A DNA stretch of 64,000 nucleotides from Nocardioides cynanchi (GCF_008761635.1 NZ_CP044344.1:372001-436000), one strand, 5' to 3'; positions 42,971 to 51,914 are shown, numbered from the stretch's first letter. A program made the numbers and translations. Notes: generated by a model not told the origin, from the sequence alone.

Positions 42971-43270
42971 CTAGACCACGAGCCGGAGCAGGGCGGCGGT
43001 CACGGCCGCCACGAGCACGACGGCCAAGAAGGGCGCGCGGAGCAGCAACGCGACGACGGCGACCGCGAGCCCGGCCGCCCGGGCGTCCACCGTGAGGTGC
43101 GGGCCGCGGGCGAAGACCTGGACGGCGACCAGCGCGGCCAGCAGGGCGACCGGGATCAGGTCGGCGATCCGCTCGACGAGCGGCCGCTGGAGCACCCGCG
43201 TCGGGATCGAGAGCCCGGCCAGCTTGAGCAGGTAGCAGCCCGCTGCAGCGCCGAGGATCGCCCACCACAT
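42971..43270 (-). CDS. azlD: AzlD-family branched-chain amino-acid export subunit
   Basis: A small membrane protein of 99 residues with about four helices (MWWAILGAAAGCYLLKLAGL, LIPVALLAALVAVQVFA and two C-terminal segments). It lies directly behind azlC with a one-base overlap (TGATG; a GTG at 43273 would add one residue). AzlC/AzlD pairs export branched-chain amino acids or analogues. Confidence 0.85.
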   Translation of the reverse strand: MWWAILGAAAGCYLLKLAGLSIPTRVLQRPLVERIADLIPVALLAALVAVQVFARGPHLTVDARAAGLAVAVVALLLRAPFLAVVLVAAVTAALLRLVV

Positions 43271-43983
43271 CACGACGGGATCTCCGTCGCGTCGGTGGCG
43301 CCGCGGGTCAGCACGCCGGCCAGCAGAGCGACCCCGCCGGCCACGAGGACCGGGACACCGGCGGCGGTCAGCGGTACGACGCCCAGGGCGACCGCGGCGG
43401 CGATGACGGCGATCACCCGGTTGCGGGGGTCGGCCAGCCGGGGCCAGAGCAGGGCCAGGAAGGCGCCACCCACCGCGGCGTCGAGGCCGTAGGTGCGGGG
43501 GTCGCCGATCAGGTTGCCGGCGATGGCACCGACCAGGGTGAACAGGTTCCAGAAGACAAAGACCGAGATCCCGGTGCTCAGGAAGCCGACCCGGGCTGCC
43601 TCGGCGGAGTCGCGGGTCACCGACATCGCCGTGGACTCGTCGATCACGAGCTGGGCGGCGGCCGGGCGCACCCAGCCGCGGAAGCCGAGCAGCGGAGCCA
43701 GCTTCAGGCCGTACAGGGTGTTGCGGGTGCCGAGCATCAGCGCTGTCGCGGCGCCCGAGAGCGGCGCACCACCGGCCGCCGCGACGCCGATGAAGGCGAA
43801 CTGCGAGGCACCGGTGAACATCAGCAGCGACAGGGCGCAGGTCTGGAGCACCGAGAGCCCGGCCGCCACGGACACGGCCCCGAACGAGGTGCCGTACAAC
43901 CCGGTCGCCAGGCCGACACCGAGGCCGTCGCGGATGATCCCGCGGCGCTCCGGTTGCGCGGGCGCGGGTGTCGGCGGGGTCAC
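43270..43983 (-). CDS. azlC: AzlC-family branched-chain amino-acid exporter
   Basis: A 237-residue integral membrane protein with six or seven helices. GLATGLYGTSFGAVSVAAGLS, SLLMFTGASQFAFIGV and ALMLGTRNTLYGLKLAPLL are AzlC signatures. GTG at 43983 sits six bases after a TACCGT box. Together with AzlD it forms the export channel for leucine-like amino acids. Confidence 0.9.
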   Translation of the reverse strand: MTPPTPAPAQPERRGIIRDGLGVGLATGLYGTSFGAVSVAAGLSVLQTCALSLLMFTGASQFAFIGVAAAGGAPLSGAATALMLGTRNTLYGLKLAPLLGFRGWVRPAAAQLVIDESTAMSVTRDSAEAARVGFLSTGISVFVFWNLFTLVGAIAGNLIGDPRTYGLDAAVGGAFLALLWPRLADPRNRVIAVIAAAVALGVVPLTAAGVPVLVAGGVALLAGVLTRGATDATEIPS

Positions 43984-43989
43984 CCGCCG

Positions 43990-43995
43990 ACGGTA
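43990..43995 (-). promoter_or_regulatory. Candidate leaderless -10 box of azlCD
   Basis: Minus-strand TACCGT six bases before the GTG at 43983. It lies between the azlC start and the stop of the upstream gene. Confidence 0.45.
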
Positions 43996-44002
43996 GCGAA
44001 GG

Positions 44003-44218
44003 TCAGCGGCGCCGCTCGACGCGGACCGGGCGCGGCTGGGGCTGGTGGATCACGGCGTACGACGCGACCAGGCCGAGCAGTCCGCCGGCCAGCGCACCCA
44101 TGGAGACGGCGAGCGGCAGCGGGGTCATGTGCGCGACCCAGGCACCCGCAATCACGCCGCCGAGCAGGGTGATCGCGACCAGGACGAGCCTGTGGAGCAG
44201 CGGCAGCGGTCCGAACAT
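44003..44218 (-). CDS. Small two-helix membrane protein of unknown function
   Basis: 71 residues: MFGPLPLLHRLVLVAITLLG leads into two membrane helices (about 9-30 and 38-58) with a basic tail PRPVRVERRR. ATG at 44218 without a clear ribosome binding site. No family recognised. It may be transcribed with azlCD. Confidence 0.55.
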   Translation of the reverse strand: MFGPLPLLHRLVLVAITLLGGVIAGAWVAHMTPLPLAVSMGALAGGLLGLVASYAVIHQPQPRPVRVERRR

Positions 44219-44304
44219 CGTGGGTCCCCCGATCCTGATCTCGCAGCGGCTGCCGCGACCGCTCCATCGTGACGCGGCGTGGCCAGAAAACCAAGGGTCG
44301 GGTC

Positions 44305-44856
44305 TCAGCTCAGCCGGGTGTGCAGCCTGACCTGTCGCACCTGGCTGGAGCCGCTACCGTCGAGGTCGAGCGTGCGGTGCGCGGCGTCGGCGGCCCACCC
44401 CGCCGAGGTGAGGAAGGTCCGATAGGTGTCGTCGTCGGCGACCAGCCAGGCCACGGCGCGGGTGAACCCGTCGGCGAGCATGGTGTCGACCGCGGCCTGG
44501 AGCAGCCGGGAGCCGTGACCCTTGCCGCGCTCAGCCTCGTCGACGGTGAACTCCATGAGCTCACCGTCGGTCACCGGGTCGCAGTCGGGGTCGGTGGCGG
44601 GAGTCGTGATCGCGAAGCCGACCACCCGGTTGCGCTCGAGCGCGACCAGGGCCCGGTGCCGCGCGTCGGCGGGCCGGGTCAGCGCGTCGCGCCACAGCTG
44701 GGCGAAGTCGGCCGGGCGCAGGTCTCCCGCGGCCGGCACCAGCACGGCGTACGACGTCGCCCAGGCACGCGCCTGGATCTCGGCGATCGCCTCCGCGTCG
44801 TCGGCCCAGGCGACGCGGACCGAGACGTCGGCCGACGGGCCAGAGGGGCTGCTCAT
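44305..44856 (-). CDS. GNAT-family N-acetyltransferase
   Basis: A 183-residue acetyltransferase. VRVAWADDAEAIAEIQARAWATSYAVLVP opens the fold, and the acetyl-CoA loop is EFTVDEAERGKGHGSRLLQAAVDTM, followed by AVAWLVADDDTYRTFLTSAGW. ATG at 44856. It is divergent from paaA. The substrate is unknown. Confidence 0.82.
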   Translation of the reverse strand: MSSPSGPSADVSVRVAWADDAEAIAEIQARAWATSYAVLVPAAGDLRPADFAQLWRDALTRPADARHRALVALERNRVVGFAITTPATDPDCDPVTDGELMEFTVDEAERGKGHGSRLLQAAVDTMLADGFTRAVAWLVADDDTYRTFLTSAGWAADAAHRTLDLDGSGSSQVRQVRLHTRLS

Positions 44857-44881
44857 GCCCCCATCATCTCAGCGGGGGAGG

Positions 44882-44920
44882 TGTTACACCTGACCGGCAC
44901 AGATGCAGATCGGTGTCACA
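44882..44920. promoter_or_regulatory. Candidate operator of the paa operon
   Basis: TGTTACACC (44882-44890) and GGTGTCACA (44912-44920) form a nine-base inverted repeat with one mismatch and a 21-base gap. It overlaps the expected paaA -35 region and the GNAT upstream region. A PaaR-type repressor is a reasonable candidate, but none is encoded in the window. Confidence 0.45.
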
Positions 44921-44928
44921 ACGACTGG

Positions 44929-44934
44929 TAGCGT
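44929..44934 (+). promoter_or_regulatory. Candidate leaderless -10 box of paaABCDE
   Basis: TAGCGT followed by seven bases and ATG at 44942. It supports this start. Confidence 0.55.
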
Positions 44935-44941
44935 GGGCTCG

Positions 44942-45937
44942 ATGTACGGCAACGACTTCGGCCACGCCCCCGGCGAGCCGGCTCCCGACGTCCTCCACGA
45001 CGACGCGGCGTTCACCGCGCTGCTCGCCGACGAGGGCCGGGTCGAGCCGCGCGACGACATGCCCGAGGCCTACCGCAAGACGCTGGTCCGCCAGATCGCC
45101 CAGCACGCCCACTCCGAGATCATCGGGATGCAGCCCGAGGGCAACTGGATCAGCCGGGCTCCCAGCCTGCGCCGCAAGGCGATCCTGATGGCCAAGGTGC
45201 AGGACGAGGCCGGCCACGGGCTCTATCTCTACGCAGCGGCCGAGACCCTCGGCGTGGACCGCGCCGACCTGGTCGACCAGCTGCACTCCGGTCGTCAGAA
45301 GTACTCGTCGATCTTCAACTACCCGACCCTCACCTGGGCCGACGTGGGCGCCATCGGCTGGCTCGTCGACGGCGCGGCGATCACCAACCAGGTGCCGCTG
45401 TGCCGGTGCTCCTACGGGCCGTACGCGCGGGCCATGGTCCGGGTCTGCAAGGAGGAGTCCTTCCACCAGCGGCAGGGCTTCGAGATCCTGCACACGCTCT
45501 CCCACGGCTCCCCTGCGCAGAAGGCGATGGCCCAGGACGCGGTGAACCGCTACTGGTGGCCGGCGCTGATGATGTTCGGCCCCCCCGACGACGACTCACC
45601 GAACTCCGCCCAGTCGATGGCGTGGGGCATCAAGCGCTTCTCCAACGACGAGCTCCGCCAGCGGTTCGTGGACATGACGGTGCCGCAGGCCGAGGCGCTC
45701 GACCTCAGCCTGCCTGACCCCGACCTGCGGTGGGACGACGAGACCGGGCACTACCGCATCGGCGAGATCGACTTCACCGAGCTGTTCGAGGTGATCAAGG
45801 GCAACGGCCCCTGCAACACCGAGCGGATGGCCCACAAGCGCCGCGCCCACGCCGACGGCGCCTGGGTCCGTGAGGCGGCCGAGGCGTACGCCGCCAAGCA
45901 GGCCGCCCGAGCCGCGAGCGTCGAGTCGGTGGCCTGA
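44942..45937 (+). CDS. paaA: Phenylacetyl-CoA epoxidase, catalytic subunit
   Basis: Di-iron oxygenase subunit that, with PaaBCDE, makes the ring epoxide of phenylacetyl-CoA. It has 331 residues. A ferritin-like fold carries iron ligands in [28 protein letters not shown] and [17 protein letters not shown] at 44942 is fixed by the leaderless promoter. It heads paaABCDE, whose genes all overlap by 1-4 bases. Confidence 0.95.
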   Translation: MYGNDFGHAPGEPAPDVLHDDAAFTALLADEGRVEPRDDMPEAYRKTLVRQIAQHAHSEIIGMQPEGNWISRAPSLRRKAILMAKVQDEAGHGLYLYAAAETLGVDRADLVDQLHSGRQKYSSIFNYPTLTWADVGAIGWLVDGAAITNQVPLCRCSYGPYARAMVRVCKEESFHQRQGFEILHTLSHGSPAQKAMAQDAVNRYWWPALMMFGPPDDDSPNSAQSMAWGIKRFSNDELRQRFVDMTVPQAEALDLSLPDPDLRWDDETGHYRIGEIDFTELFEVIKGNGPCNTERMAHKRRAHADGAWVREAAEAYAAKQAARAASVESVA

Positions 45938-46230
45938 TGGCGGAGCGGACCGGCGACTGGCCCCTGTGGGAGGTCTTCGTCCGGGCGCGGCGTGGGCTCT
46001 CCCACGTCCACGCCGGGTCCCTGCACGCCCCCGACGCCGAGATGGCCCTGCGCAACGCCCGTGACCTCTACACCCGGCGCAGCGAGGGGGTCTCCCTGTG
46101 GGTGGTCCGGGCCTCCGACATCGAGGCGTCGACCCCCGACGAGCGCGATGCCTTCTTCGACCCGGCGGCCGACAAGATCTACCGCCACCCCACGTTCTAC
46201 GACGTACCCGAGGGCGTGGAGCACCTGTGA
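45937..46230 (+). CDS. paaB: Phenylacetyl-CoA epoxidase subunit B
   Basis: Small subunit (97 residues) of the PaaABCE epoxidase. PLWEVFVRARRGLSHVHAGSLHAPDAEMAL and DIYRHPTFY-like KIYRHPTFYDVPEGVEHL are family motifs. ATG overlaps the paaA stop by one base (TGATG). Confidence 0.95.
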   Translation: MAERTGDWPLWEVFVRARRGLSHVHAGSLHAPDAEMALRNARDLYTRRSEGVSLWVVRASDIEASTPDERDAFFDPAADKIYRHPTFYDVPEGVEHL

Positions 46231-46976
46231 GCGCCCCACTCGTCGAGTACGTCCTCGGCCTCGGTGACGACGCCCTCGTCTCCGCCCAGCGGATGGGCTG
46301 GTGGATCAGCCGCGCTCCGGAGCTGGAGGAGGACGTCGCGCTGGCCAACATCGGCCTCGACCAGCTCGGCCAGGCCCGCGTGCTGCTGGCCCGGGCCGGT
46401 GAGCTCGAGGGCGACGGCCGCAGCGAGGACGACCTCGCCTACCTGCGCGACGAGCGGGAGTTCCGCAACGTCAAGCTGGTCGAGAGGCCGATGACCGACT
46501 TCGGGGTGGCCATGGCCCGGCTGCTCGTCGTGGCGACCTGGCAGGCGCATCTGTACGACGCGCTGCGGGCGAGCTCCGACGAGGTGCTCGCCGGGGTCGC
46601 CGGCAAGGCGGTCAAGGAGGTCGACTACCACGTGGACCACGCCTCCCACTGGGTGCTGCGGCTCGGCGACGGCACCGACGAGTCGCACGTGCGGATGCAG
46701 GCGGCGCTGGACGCCGAGTGGCCGTACGTCGAGGAGCTCTTCGAGGCGCTGCCCGAGGACTCGTCCGGTCTCGAGGGGGTCGCCGTCGACCCGATCTCGC
46801 TGCGTGAGCCGGTGCTCGCCGACCTGCGCCGGGTCGTCGAGCGGGCCACCCTGACCGTGCCCGAGGTCCGGCCGGCGCTCGGTGGCGGGCGGCAGGGCCG
46901 GCACACCGAGGAGCTCGGCTACCTGCTGGCCGAGATGCAGCACCTCCACCGTTCCCACCCGGGAGTGACCTGGTGA
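46227..46976 (+). CDS. paaC: Phenylacetyl-CoA epoxidase structural subunit C
   Basis: Partner of PaaA with the same ferritin-like fold but without an active metal site. It has 249 residues. YVLGLGDDALVSAQRMGWWISRAPELEEDVALANIGLDQLGQAR and KEVDYHVDHASHWVLRLGDGT are typical. GTG at 46227 overlaps the paaB stop (GTGA). Confidence 0.95.
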   Translation: MSAPLVEYVLGLGDDALVSAQRMGWWISRAPELEEDVALANIGLDQLGQARVLLARAGELEGDGRSEDDLAYLRDEREFRNVKLVERPMTDFGVAMARLLVVATWQAHLYDALRASSDEVLAGVAGKAVKEVDYHVDHASHWVLRLGDGTDESHVRMQAALDAEWPYVEELFEALPEDSSGLEGVAVDPISLREPVLADLRRVVERATLTVPEVRPALGGGRQGRHTEELGYLLAEMQHLHRSHPGVTW

Positions 46977-47506
46977 ACCTCCGGCCGCGCACCCTTCCCG
47001 ATCCGGCGCCCGCACCGGACGCACCGGCGCCGGACGCCCGCCGGATCGCCGGCTCGGTGGTCGACCCGGAGCTGCCGATGGTGACCATCGAGGACCTCGG
47101 GATCCTGCGCGACGTCACCGCCGACGACCAGGGCCGCGTGCACGTGACGATCACCCCGACCTACTCCGGCTGCCCGGCGATGGAGACGATCCGGGCCGAC
47201 CTGGTGGAGTCGCTCAGCTGCGCGGGCTACCAGCGGGTGGACGTCGAGTTCGTGCTCAGCCCGGCCTGGACCACCGACGACCTGACTGACGCCGGGCGGG
47301 CCAAGCTCGCCGAGCACGGCATCGCCCCGCCGGGGCCGGTCGGCGCCCGCCCGTCCGGCCCGGTCGCGCTCGCCCTGTCGGTGCGCTGCCCGCAGTGCGG
47401 CAGCAACGACACCCGTGAGTCCAGCCGCTTCGGGTCGACCGCCTGCAAGAGCCTGTGGGTCTGCCGGTCCTGCCGCGAGCCCTTCGACCACTTCAAGGCC
47501 CTGTAG
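46973..47506 (+). CDS. paaD: PaaD, Fe-S assembly factor for the epoxidase
   Basis: A 177-residue MIP18/SufT-like protein needed for metal-cluster maturation of the PaaABCE complex. The N-terminal domain has DPELPMVTIEDLGILRDV and TPTYSGCPAMETIRADL. The C-terminus has a zinc/iron ribbon, RCPQCGSNDTRESSRFGSTACKSLWVCRSC. GTG at 46973 overlaps paaC. Confidence 0.95.
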   Translation: MNLRPRTLPDPAPAPDAPAPDARRIAGSVVDPELPMVTIEDLGILRDVTADDQGRVHVTITPTYSGCPAMETIRADLVESLSCAGYQRVDVEFVLSPAWTTDDLTDAGRAKLAEHGIAPPGPVGARPSGPVALALSVRCPQCGSNDTRESSRFGSTACKSLWVCRSCREPFDHFKAL

Positions 47507-48567
47507 TGGCTCAACCCCGGTTCCACCCCTTGCGGGTGGCGTTCATCGAGCCGTTGACCGACGACGCCGTCGCGCTCACCTTCGCCGTGCCCGACGACCT
47601 GGCCGACGACTACGCGTTCGTGCACGGCCAGCACCTGACCATCCGGGGTGACGACGGCGAGCGCCGCAGCTTCTCGATCTGTACGACGCCGCGCTCGGGT
47701 CGGTTGAGGATCGGGGTGAAGAAGCTGCCCGGCGGTGCGTTCAGCGAGGGCGTCGTGGACGGGCTCCGCGTCGGCGACGAGCTCGACGTGATGACCCCGG
47801 CCGGGCGGTTCACCACCACGCTCGACCCCGCGTCGGCGAAGACCTACGTCGCGGTCGCGGCCGGCTCGGGGATCACCCCGGTGATCTCGATCGTCTCCAC
47901 GATCCTCGAGGAGGAGCCGCACGCGCAGGTGATGCTGGTCTACGCCAACCGCACCCACCGCACGGTGATGTTCCTGGAGGACCTGCACGACCTGAAGGAC
48001 CGGTTCCCGGAGCGCTTCTGGCTCGTGCACGTGCTCTCCCGCGAGGAGCAGGACGTCGAGCTGTTCTCCGGTCGGCTCGACGGCGAGCGGCTGACCCGGA
48101 TCCTCGAGTCGCTGATGCCGGCCTCCGACGTGGACGAGTGGTTCCTGTGCGGCCCCCAGCAGATGGTGGTCGACCTGCGCCAGGTGATCCTCGACCACGG
48201 CGTCGACGCCCACGACGTGCACACCGAGCTGTTCCACGCCGACCCCGCACCGCGGGCGCCGGTGGCGGCGACGTCGACGGTGGAGGGTGCCGCGCACGTG
48301 ACCTTCAAGCTGGACGGGCGCACCTCCGAGCTCGCCCTCCGCCCTGACGACGTCGGCGTGCTCGAGGCTGCACTCCGGGTGCGCTCGGACCTGCCGTTCG
48401 CCTGCCGGGGCGGGGTCTGCGGCACCTGCCGCGCCAAGCTGGTGGAGGGGACGGTCGCGATGGACGTGAACTACGCCCTGGAGCCCGAGGAGATCGAGCA
48501 GGGCTACGTGCTCACCTGCCAGTCGCACCCGACCTCGGAGCGCGTGGTCCTCGACTACGACGCATGA
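47506..48567 (+). CDS. paaE: Phenylacetyl-CoA epoxidase reductase subunit
   Basis: FAD- and 2Fe-2S-dependent reductase (353 residues) that passes electrons from NADPH to PaaA. The ferredoxin-reductase fold has RSFSICTTP and AAGSGITPVISI. A C-terminal plant-type ferredoxin has CRGGVCGTCRAKLVEG with a distal Cys in VLTCQSHP. GTG at 47506 overlaps paaD by one base. The rest of the phenylacetate pathway (paaK, paaG, paaZ) is not in the window. Confidence 0.95.
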   Translation: MAQPRFHPLRVAFIEPLTDDAVALTFAVPDDLADDYAFVHGQHLTIRGDDGERRSFSICTTPRSGRLRIGVKKLPGGAFSEGVVDGLRVGDELDVMTPAGRFTTTLDPASAKTYVAVAAGSGITPVISIVSTILEEEPHAQVMLVYANRTHRTVMFLEDLHDLKDRFPERFWLVHVLSREEQDVELFSGRLDGERLTRILESLMPASDVDEWFLCGPQQMVVDLRQVILDHGVDAHDVHTELFHADPAPRAPVAATSTVEGAAHVTFKLDGRTSELALRPDDVGVLEAALRVRSDLPFACRGGVCGTCRAKLVEGTVAMDVNYALEPEEIEQGYVLTCQSHPTSERVVLDYDA

Positions 48568-48585
48568 GCGGAGGCGGTCCGGCGG

Positions 48586-49185
48586 TCAGCGGTAGGTCGG
48601 CGGGAGCTGCTGACCGAGCTTGACCTGGGCCTTGGGCATCCGCATGAAGCGCATCTGCAGCGACCGGCTCATGGCGTAAAACGTCGTCCCCTGGGTGCTG
48701 ACGCCGGGGAAGCGGGTCGCCAGCTCCCGGCGGAGCCGGAACCGCAGCCGGACCAGGTCGAAGATGATCAGCACGAACGCGGTCAGCATCGCCAGGTTGG
48801 CGTACGACGTGATCGTCGGGTTGCCGGTGTAGGCCAGGAGCAGGACCACCAGCATCAGCGGGATCATCAGCTCGACGACCGAGAAGTGGCTGTCGACGTA
48901 GTCGCGGATGAAGCGCTTGACCGGGCCCTTGTCGCGCGGCGGCAGGTAGCGCTCCTCGCCGGTCTTCATCGCCTGCCGCATCTGGGTGCTCGACTCGCTG
49001 CGGTTGGCCTTCTGGGCCGCGGCCATCTCCTTGCGGGTGCGCGGCACCTTGGCCCGGGCCTTGGCGGCGGCCTCGGCCTCCTTGCGGGTCGGCGTCGGCC
49101 GGCCCTTCTTGTCGGGCGCGGTGACCTGACCGGTGGCCGGATCGGTCGGCCGGTGCTCGGTGTCGGACTTGGTACGACGGAACAA
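48586..49185 (-). CDS. DUF3043 membrane protein
   Basis: A 199-residue actinobacterial protein. A basic, Ala/Lys-rich cytoplasmic N-terminus (TRKEAEAAAKARAKVPRTRK) is followed by two membrane helices at about residues 105-125 and 130-145, and a conserved tail ending MRMPKAQVKLGQQLPPTY. The start is TTG at 49185 (no ATG or GTG in frame nearby), about eight bases after GAGGG. Function unknown; it is divergent from the pspA operon. Confidence 0.82.
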   Translation of the reverse strand: MFRRTKSDTEHRPTDPATGQVTAPDKKGRPTPTRKEAEAAAKARAKVPRTRKEMAAAQKANRSESSTQMRQAMKTGEERYLPPRDKGPVKRFIRDYVDSHFSVVELMIPLMLVVLLLAYTGNPTITSYANLAMLTAFVLIIFDLVRLRFRLRRELATRFPGVSTQGTTFYAMSRSLQMRFMRMPKAQVKLGQQLPPTYR

Positions 49186-49319
49186 CGTGGAACCCTCAGC
49201 TCAGGGACTGGATGCGGCCGGTGCGGCCGTGACGCCAGCCTACCGGTGCCGGCTCCGGCGGCTGCCGACCAGGCACCGAGGCGTCGTACGTGAGCCTCGC
49301 CTGCCTTGACGCCAACCCA

Positions 49320-49325
49320 TAGGCT
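49320..49325 (+). promoter_or_regulatory. Candidate leaderless -10 box of the pspA operon
   Basis: TAGGCT followed by six bases and ATG at 49332. Confidence 0.5.
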
Positions 49326-49331
49326 GACCCC

Positions 49332-50120
49332 ATGAGCATGTGGCAGCGCATCAGCCTGATCTTCCGGTCCAAGGCCAACAAGGCGCTCGACCGCGCCGAG
49401 GACCCACGCGAGACGCTCGACTACAGCTACCAGCGTCAGCTCGACCTGCTCGCGAAGGTACGCCGCGGGGTCGCCGACGTGGCCACCTCGCGCAAGCGCG
49501 TGGAGCTCCAGGTCAACCAGCTCACGGCGCAGTCCGCCAAGCTCCAGGGCCAAGCCGAGCAGGCGATCGCCGCGGGTCGCGAGGACCTCGCCCGTGAGGC
49601 GCTCACCCGCAAGTCCGGGCTCACCCAGCAGATCACCGACCTCAAGGCCCAGCAGGCCCAGCTCCAGGGCGAGGAGGAGAAGCTGGTCCTCGCCCAGCAG
49701 CGCCTCAGCGCCAAGGTCGAGGCGTTCCGCACTCGCAAGGAGACGATCAAGGCGACCTACACCGCGGCCCAGGCCCAGTCCCAGATCGGCGAGGCCATGT
49801 CTGGCATCGGCGAGGAGATGGGTGACGTCGGCCTGGCCATCCAGCGGGCCGAGGACAAGACGGCCCAGATGCAGGCCCGGGCCGGTGCCATCGACGAGCT
49901 GATCGCCTCCGGCGCGCTCGACGACGCCAGCTCGCTCAACAGCGGCGACGACATCTCCCGCGAGCTGGAGGCGATGAGCTCGCAGTCCGACGTCGAGGCG
50001 GAGCTGGCCAGGCTGAAGGCGGGCAAGGCCCCCGACGCGATCGAGGCACCGCAGGACGGCGGCGCGATCGTGGCCGCCGAGCCGGAGAAGACCGAGTCGA
50101 CGGGCGAGACGCCCGCATGA
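49332..50120 (+). CDS. pspA: PspA/IM30 (ESCRT-III-like) envelope-stress protein
   Basis: A 262-residue PspA/Vipp1 family protein that binds and remodels the inner face of the membrane. MWQRISLIFRSKANKALDRAEDPRETLDYSYQRQL is the family N-terminus. Long coiled-coil helices run to about residue 200, and a disordered tail ends it. It starts an operon with pspAA (4-base overlap), htpX and pspAB. Confidence 0.93.
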   Translation: MSMWQRISLIFRSKANKALDRAEDPRETLDYSYQRQLDLLAKVRRGVADVATSRKRVELQVNQLTAQSAKLQGQAEQAIAAGREDLAREALTRKSGLTQQITDLKAQQAQLQGEEEKLVLAQQRLSAKVEAFRTRKETIKATYTAAQAQSQIGEAMSGIGEEMGDVGLAIQRAEDKTAQMQARAGAIDELIASGALDDASSLNSGDDISRELEAMSSQSDVEAELARLKAGKAPDAIEAPQDGGAIVAAEPEKTESTGETPA

Positions 50121-50395
50121 TCGTGCGGATCCTCGGTGAGGGGCAGTACGACCTCTCCGACGAGGCCGTCTCCGCCCTCAACGACCTCGACGCCCAGGTG
50201 GAGTCCGCGGTGGAGGCGGGCGACGAGCACGCCTTCGCCGGTGCGCTCACCTCGCTGCTGGACGGCGTACGCACCGCCGGGGTGGCCCACGACGCCGACT
50301 CCCTGGAGCCGTCCGACCTGATCCTGCCGATGGCCGACGCCACGCTGGCCGAGGTCCGCGACATGCTCAGCGGCGACGGTTTGATCCCTGGTTGA
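50117..50395 (+). CDS. pspAA: PspA-associated protein PspAA
   Basis: A 92-residue cytoplasmic protein (MIVRILGEGQYDLSDEAVSAL) of the PspAA family, known from actinobacterial and other genomes next to pspA. ATG at 50117 overlaps the pspA stop. It probably works as a PspA partner; its mechanism is not known. Confidence 0.88.
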   Translation: MIVRILGEGQYDLSDEAVSALNDLDAQVESAVEAGDEHAFAGALTSLLDGVRTAGVAHDADSLEPSDLILPMADATLAEVRDMLSGDGLIPG

Positions 50396-50405
50396 CACTG
50401 GGTAC

Positions 50406-51341
50406 ATGGCCCGCACCCGTTTCGCCTCAGACACCGGACTCACACTCCGGATGACCTCCGTGATGTTCCTGCTCGGAGGGATCTTCGTCGCGCTCGTCGT
50501 GGTGGTGATGCTGGTCCTCCCGGTCGGCTACGCGCCGATCATCGGGATCATCGGGATCGGCATCGCCTGGGGGCAGTGGTACTTCTCCGACACCGTGGCG
50601 ATGAAGGCGATGCGGGCCCGCGAGGTGACGCCCGAGGAGGCCCCCGAGCTGCACGGTGTGATCGACCGGCTGTGCGCGATGGCCGACATGCCCAAGCCCC
50701 GGGTGGGCATCGCCGACCTCTCGATCCCCAACGCCTTCGCCACCGGCCGGTCGCCCGAGCGCTCCGTGGTCTGTGTGACCACCGGCATCCTCGGGATCCT
50801 CACCGCCGACGAGATGGAGGCGGTGCTCGCCCACGAGCTCAGCCACGTCGCCCACCGCGACGTCACCGTGATGACCATCGCGTCGACCGCGGGCATCGTG
50901 GCCGGGATGCTCACCCGCGGTGCGCAGTACGGCGCGATGTTCGGCGGCGGGCGCCGCAACAGCAACGACAACAACAGCGGCGTCCCGGTCTGGCTGGTCA
51001 TCCTGGTGGTGAGCCTGGTCGTCTACGCCGTCAGCTTCTTCCTGACCCGGCTGCTCTCGCGCTACCGCGAGCTGTGCGCGGACCGCTCCGGTGCCTACCT
51101 GACGATGAAGCCGCGGGCACTGGCCACGGCGCTGCAGAAGATCGCCGGCCACATGAACGGCATCCCCGACCAAGACCTGCGCACGGTCGACTCGATGAAC
51201 GCGTTCTTCATCTCCCCGGCGATCAAGGCCGGCTTCGGCCAGCTCACCTCGACCCACCCGTCGCTGGAGCAGCGGCTCGAGCAGCTGGCGAAGATCCAGG
51301 CCGAGCTCGGTCGCCCGGTCGACGGGTCGCCGGCTCCGTGA
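50406..51341 (+). CDS. htpX: HtpX-type membrane zinc metallopeptidase
   Basis: An M48 membrane protease, 311 residues. Two N-terminal helices (about 17-60) precede the zinc motif HELSH near residue 142, two further helices lie at about 155-220, and the third zinc ligand is in RYRELCADRSGAYL. It degrades damaged membrane proteins in other bacteria. ATG at 50406, ten bases after pspAA. Its stop overlaps pspAB by GTGA. Confidence 0.93.
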   Translation: MARTRFASDTGLTLRMTSVMFLLGGIFVALVVVVMLVLPVGYAPIIGIIGIGIAWGQWYFSDTVAMKAMRAREVTPEEAPELHGVIDRLCAMADMPKPRVGIADLSIPNAFATGRSPERSVVCVTTGILGILTADEMEAVLAHELSHVAHRDVTVMTIASTAGIVAGMLTRGAQYGAMFGGGRRNSNDNNSGVPVWLVILVVSLVVYAVSFFLTRLLSRYRELCADRSGAYLTMKPRALATALQKIAGHMNGIPDQDLRTVDSMNAFFISPAIKAGFGQLTSTHPSLEQRLEQLAKIQAELGRPVDGSPAP

Positions 51342-51913
51342 CGCCGTTCTGGGACGCGATCACCGGGCGCACGACGCCCAAGAAGGCCGACCTGGACTCG
51401 CTCTTCCTCGTGCCCAGCGCCGCGATCACCCTGGAGACCTCGGCCGGGCTGACACCGACCGGGACCGGCTCGGTGTGCTTCCGCGCGGCCGACGGCGCGG
51501 CGTACCAGCAGACCCAGGACGACGTCATCGCACTGATCCGCGACGACGCGGACAAGCCCGACGTCTCGGTGCAGCGTGACGACTTCGGCTTCACCTGGCT
51601 GGTCGTCACCCGCGCCACCTCCGACGTGGAAGGGCTGTGCACCGACCTGCACGCGGTCAACACCAGCCTCGAGGAGCAGGGCTTCGCCGGAGGGCTGCTG
51701 TGCACCGTGGTGCCGTTCGCCGACACCACCGGACGCAAGGTCGGGCTGGTCTACCTCTACAAGCAGGGCACGTTCTACGGCTTCGCCCCCACCGGCGCCA
51801 AGACCCGCGACAACCTGCTCGAGCTCCAGGTCCGCGACGAGCTCAAGGCGGAGCTGCCGATGGAGGAGGACCTCCAGCGCTGGCTCGCCCTCTGGGGCGC
51901 CCCCGGCCTCTGA
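51338..51913 (+). CDS. pspAB: PspA-associated protein PspAB
   Basis: A 191-residue cytoplasmic protein (TPFWDAITGRTTPKKADLDSLF, and FGFTWLVVTRATSDVEGLCTDLHAVN) known as a partner gene of pspA/pspAA in actinobacteria. GTG at 51338 overlaps htpX. Its stop codon is followed after one base by a 32-bp repeat array like the one behind proS. The role in the stress response is not defined. Confidence 0.85.
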   Translation: MTPFWDAITGRTTPKKADLDSLFLVPSAAITLETSAGLTPTGTGSVCFRAADGAAYQQTQDDVIALIRDDADKPDVSVQRDDFGFTWLVVTRATSDVEGLCTDLHAVNTSLEEQGFAGGLLCTVVPFADTTGRKVGLVYLYKQGTFYGFAPTGAKTRDNLLELQVRDELKAELPMEEDLQRWLALWGAPGL

Positions 51914-51914
51914 C

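Noticed and set aside
50392-50397. TTGACA just before htpX as a promoter
   Set aside because: No -10 box fits before the ATG at 50406, and htpX is closely packed in the pspA operon.
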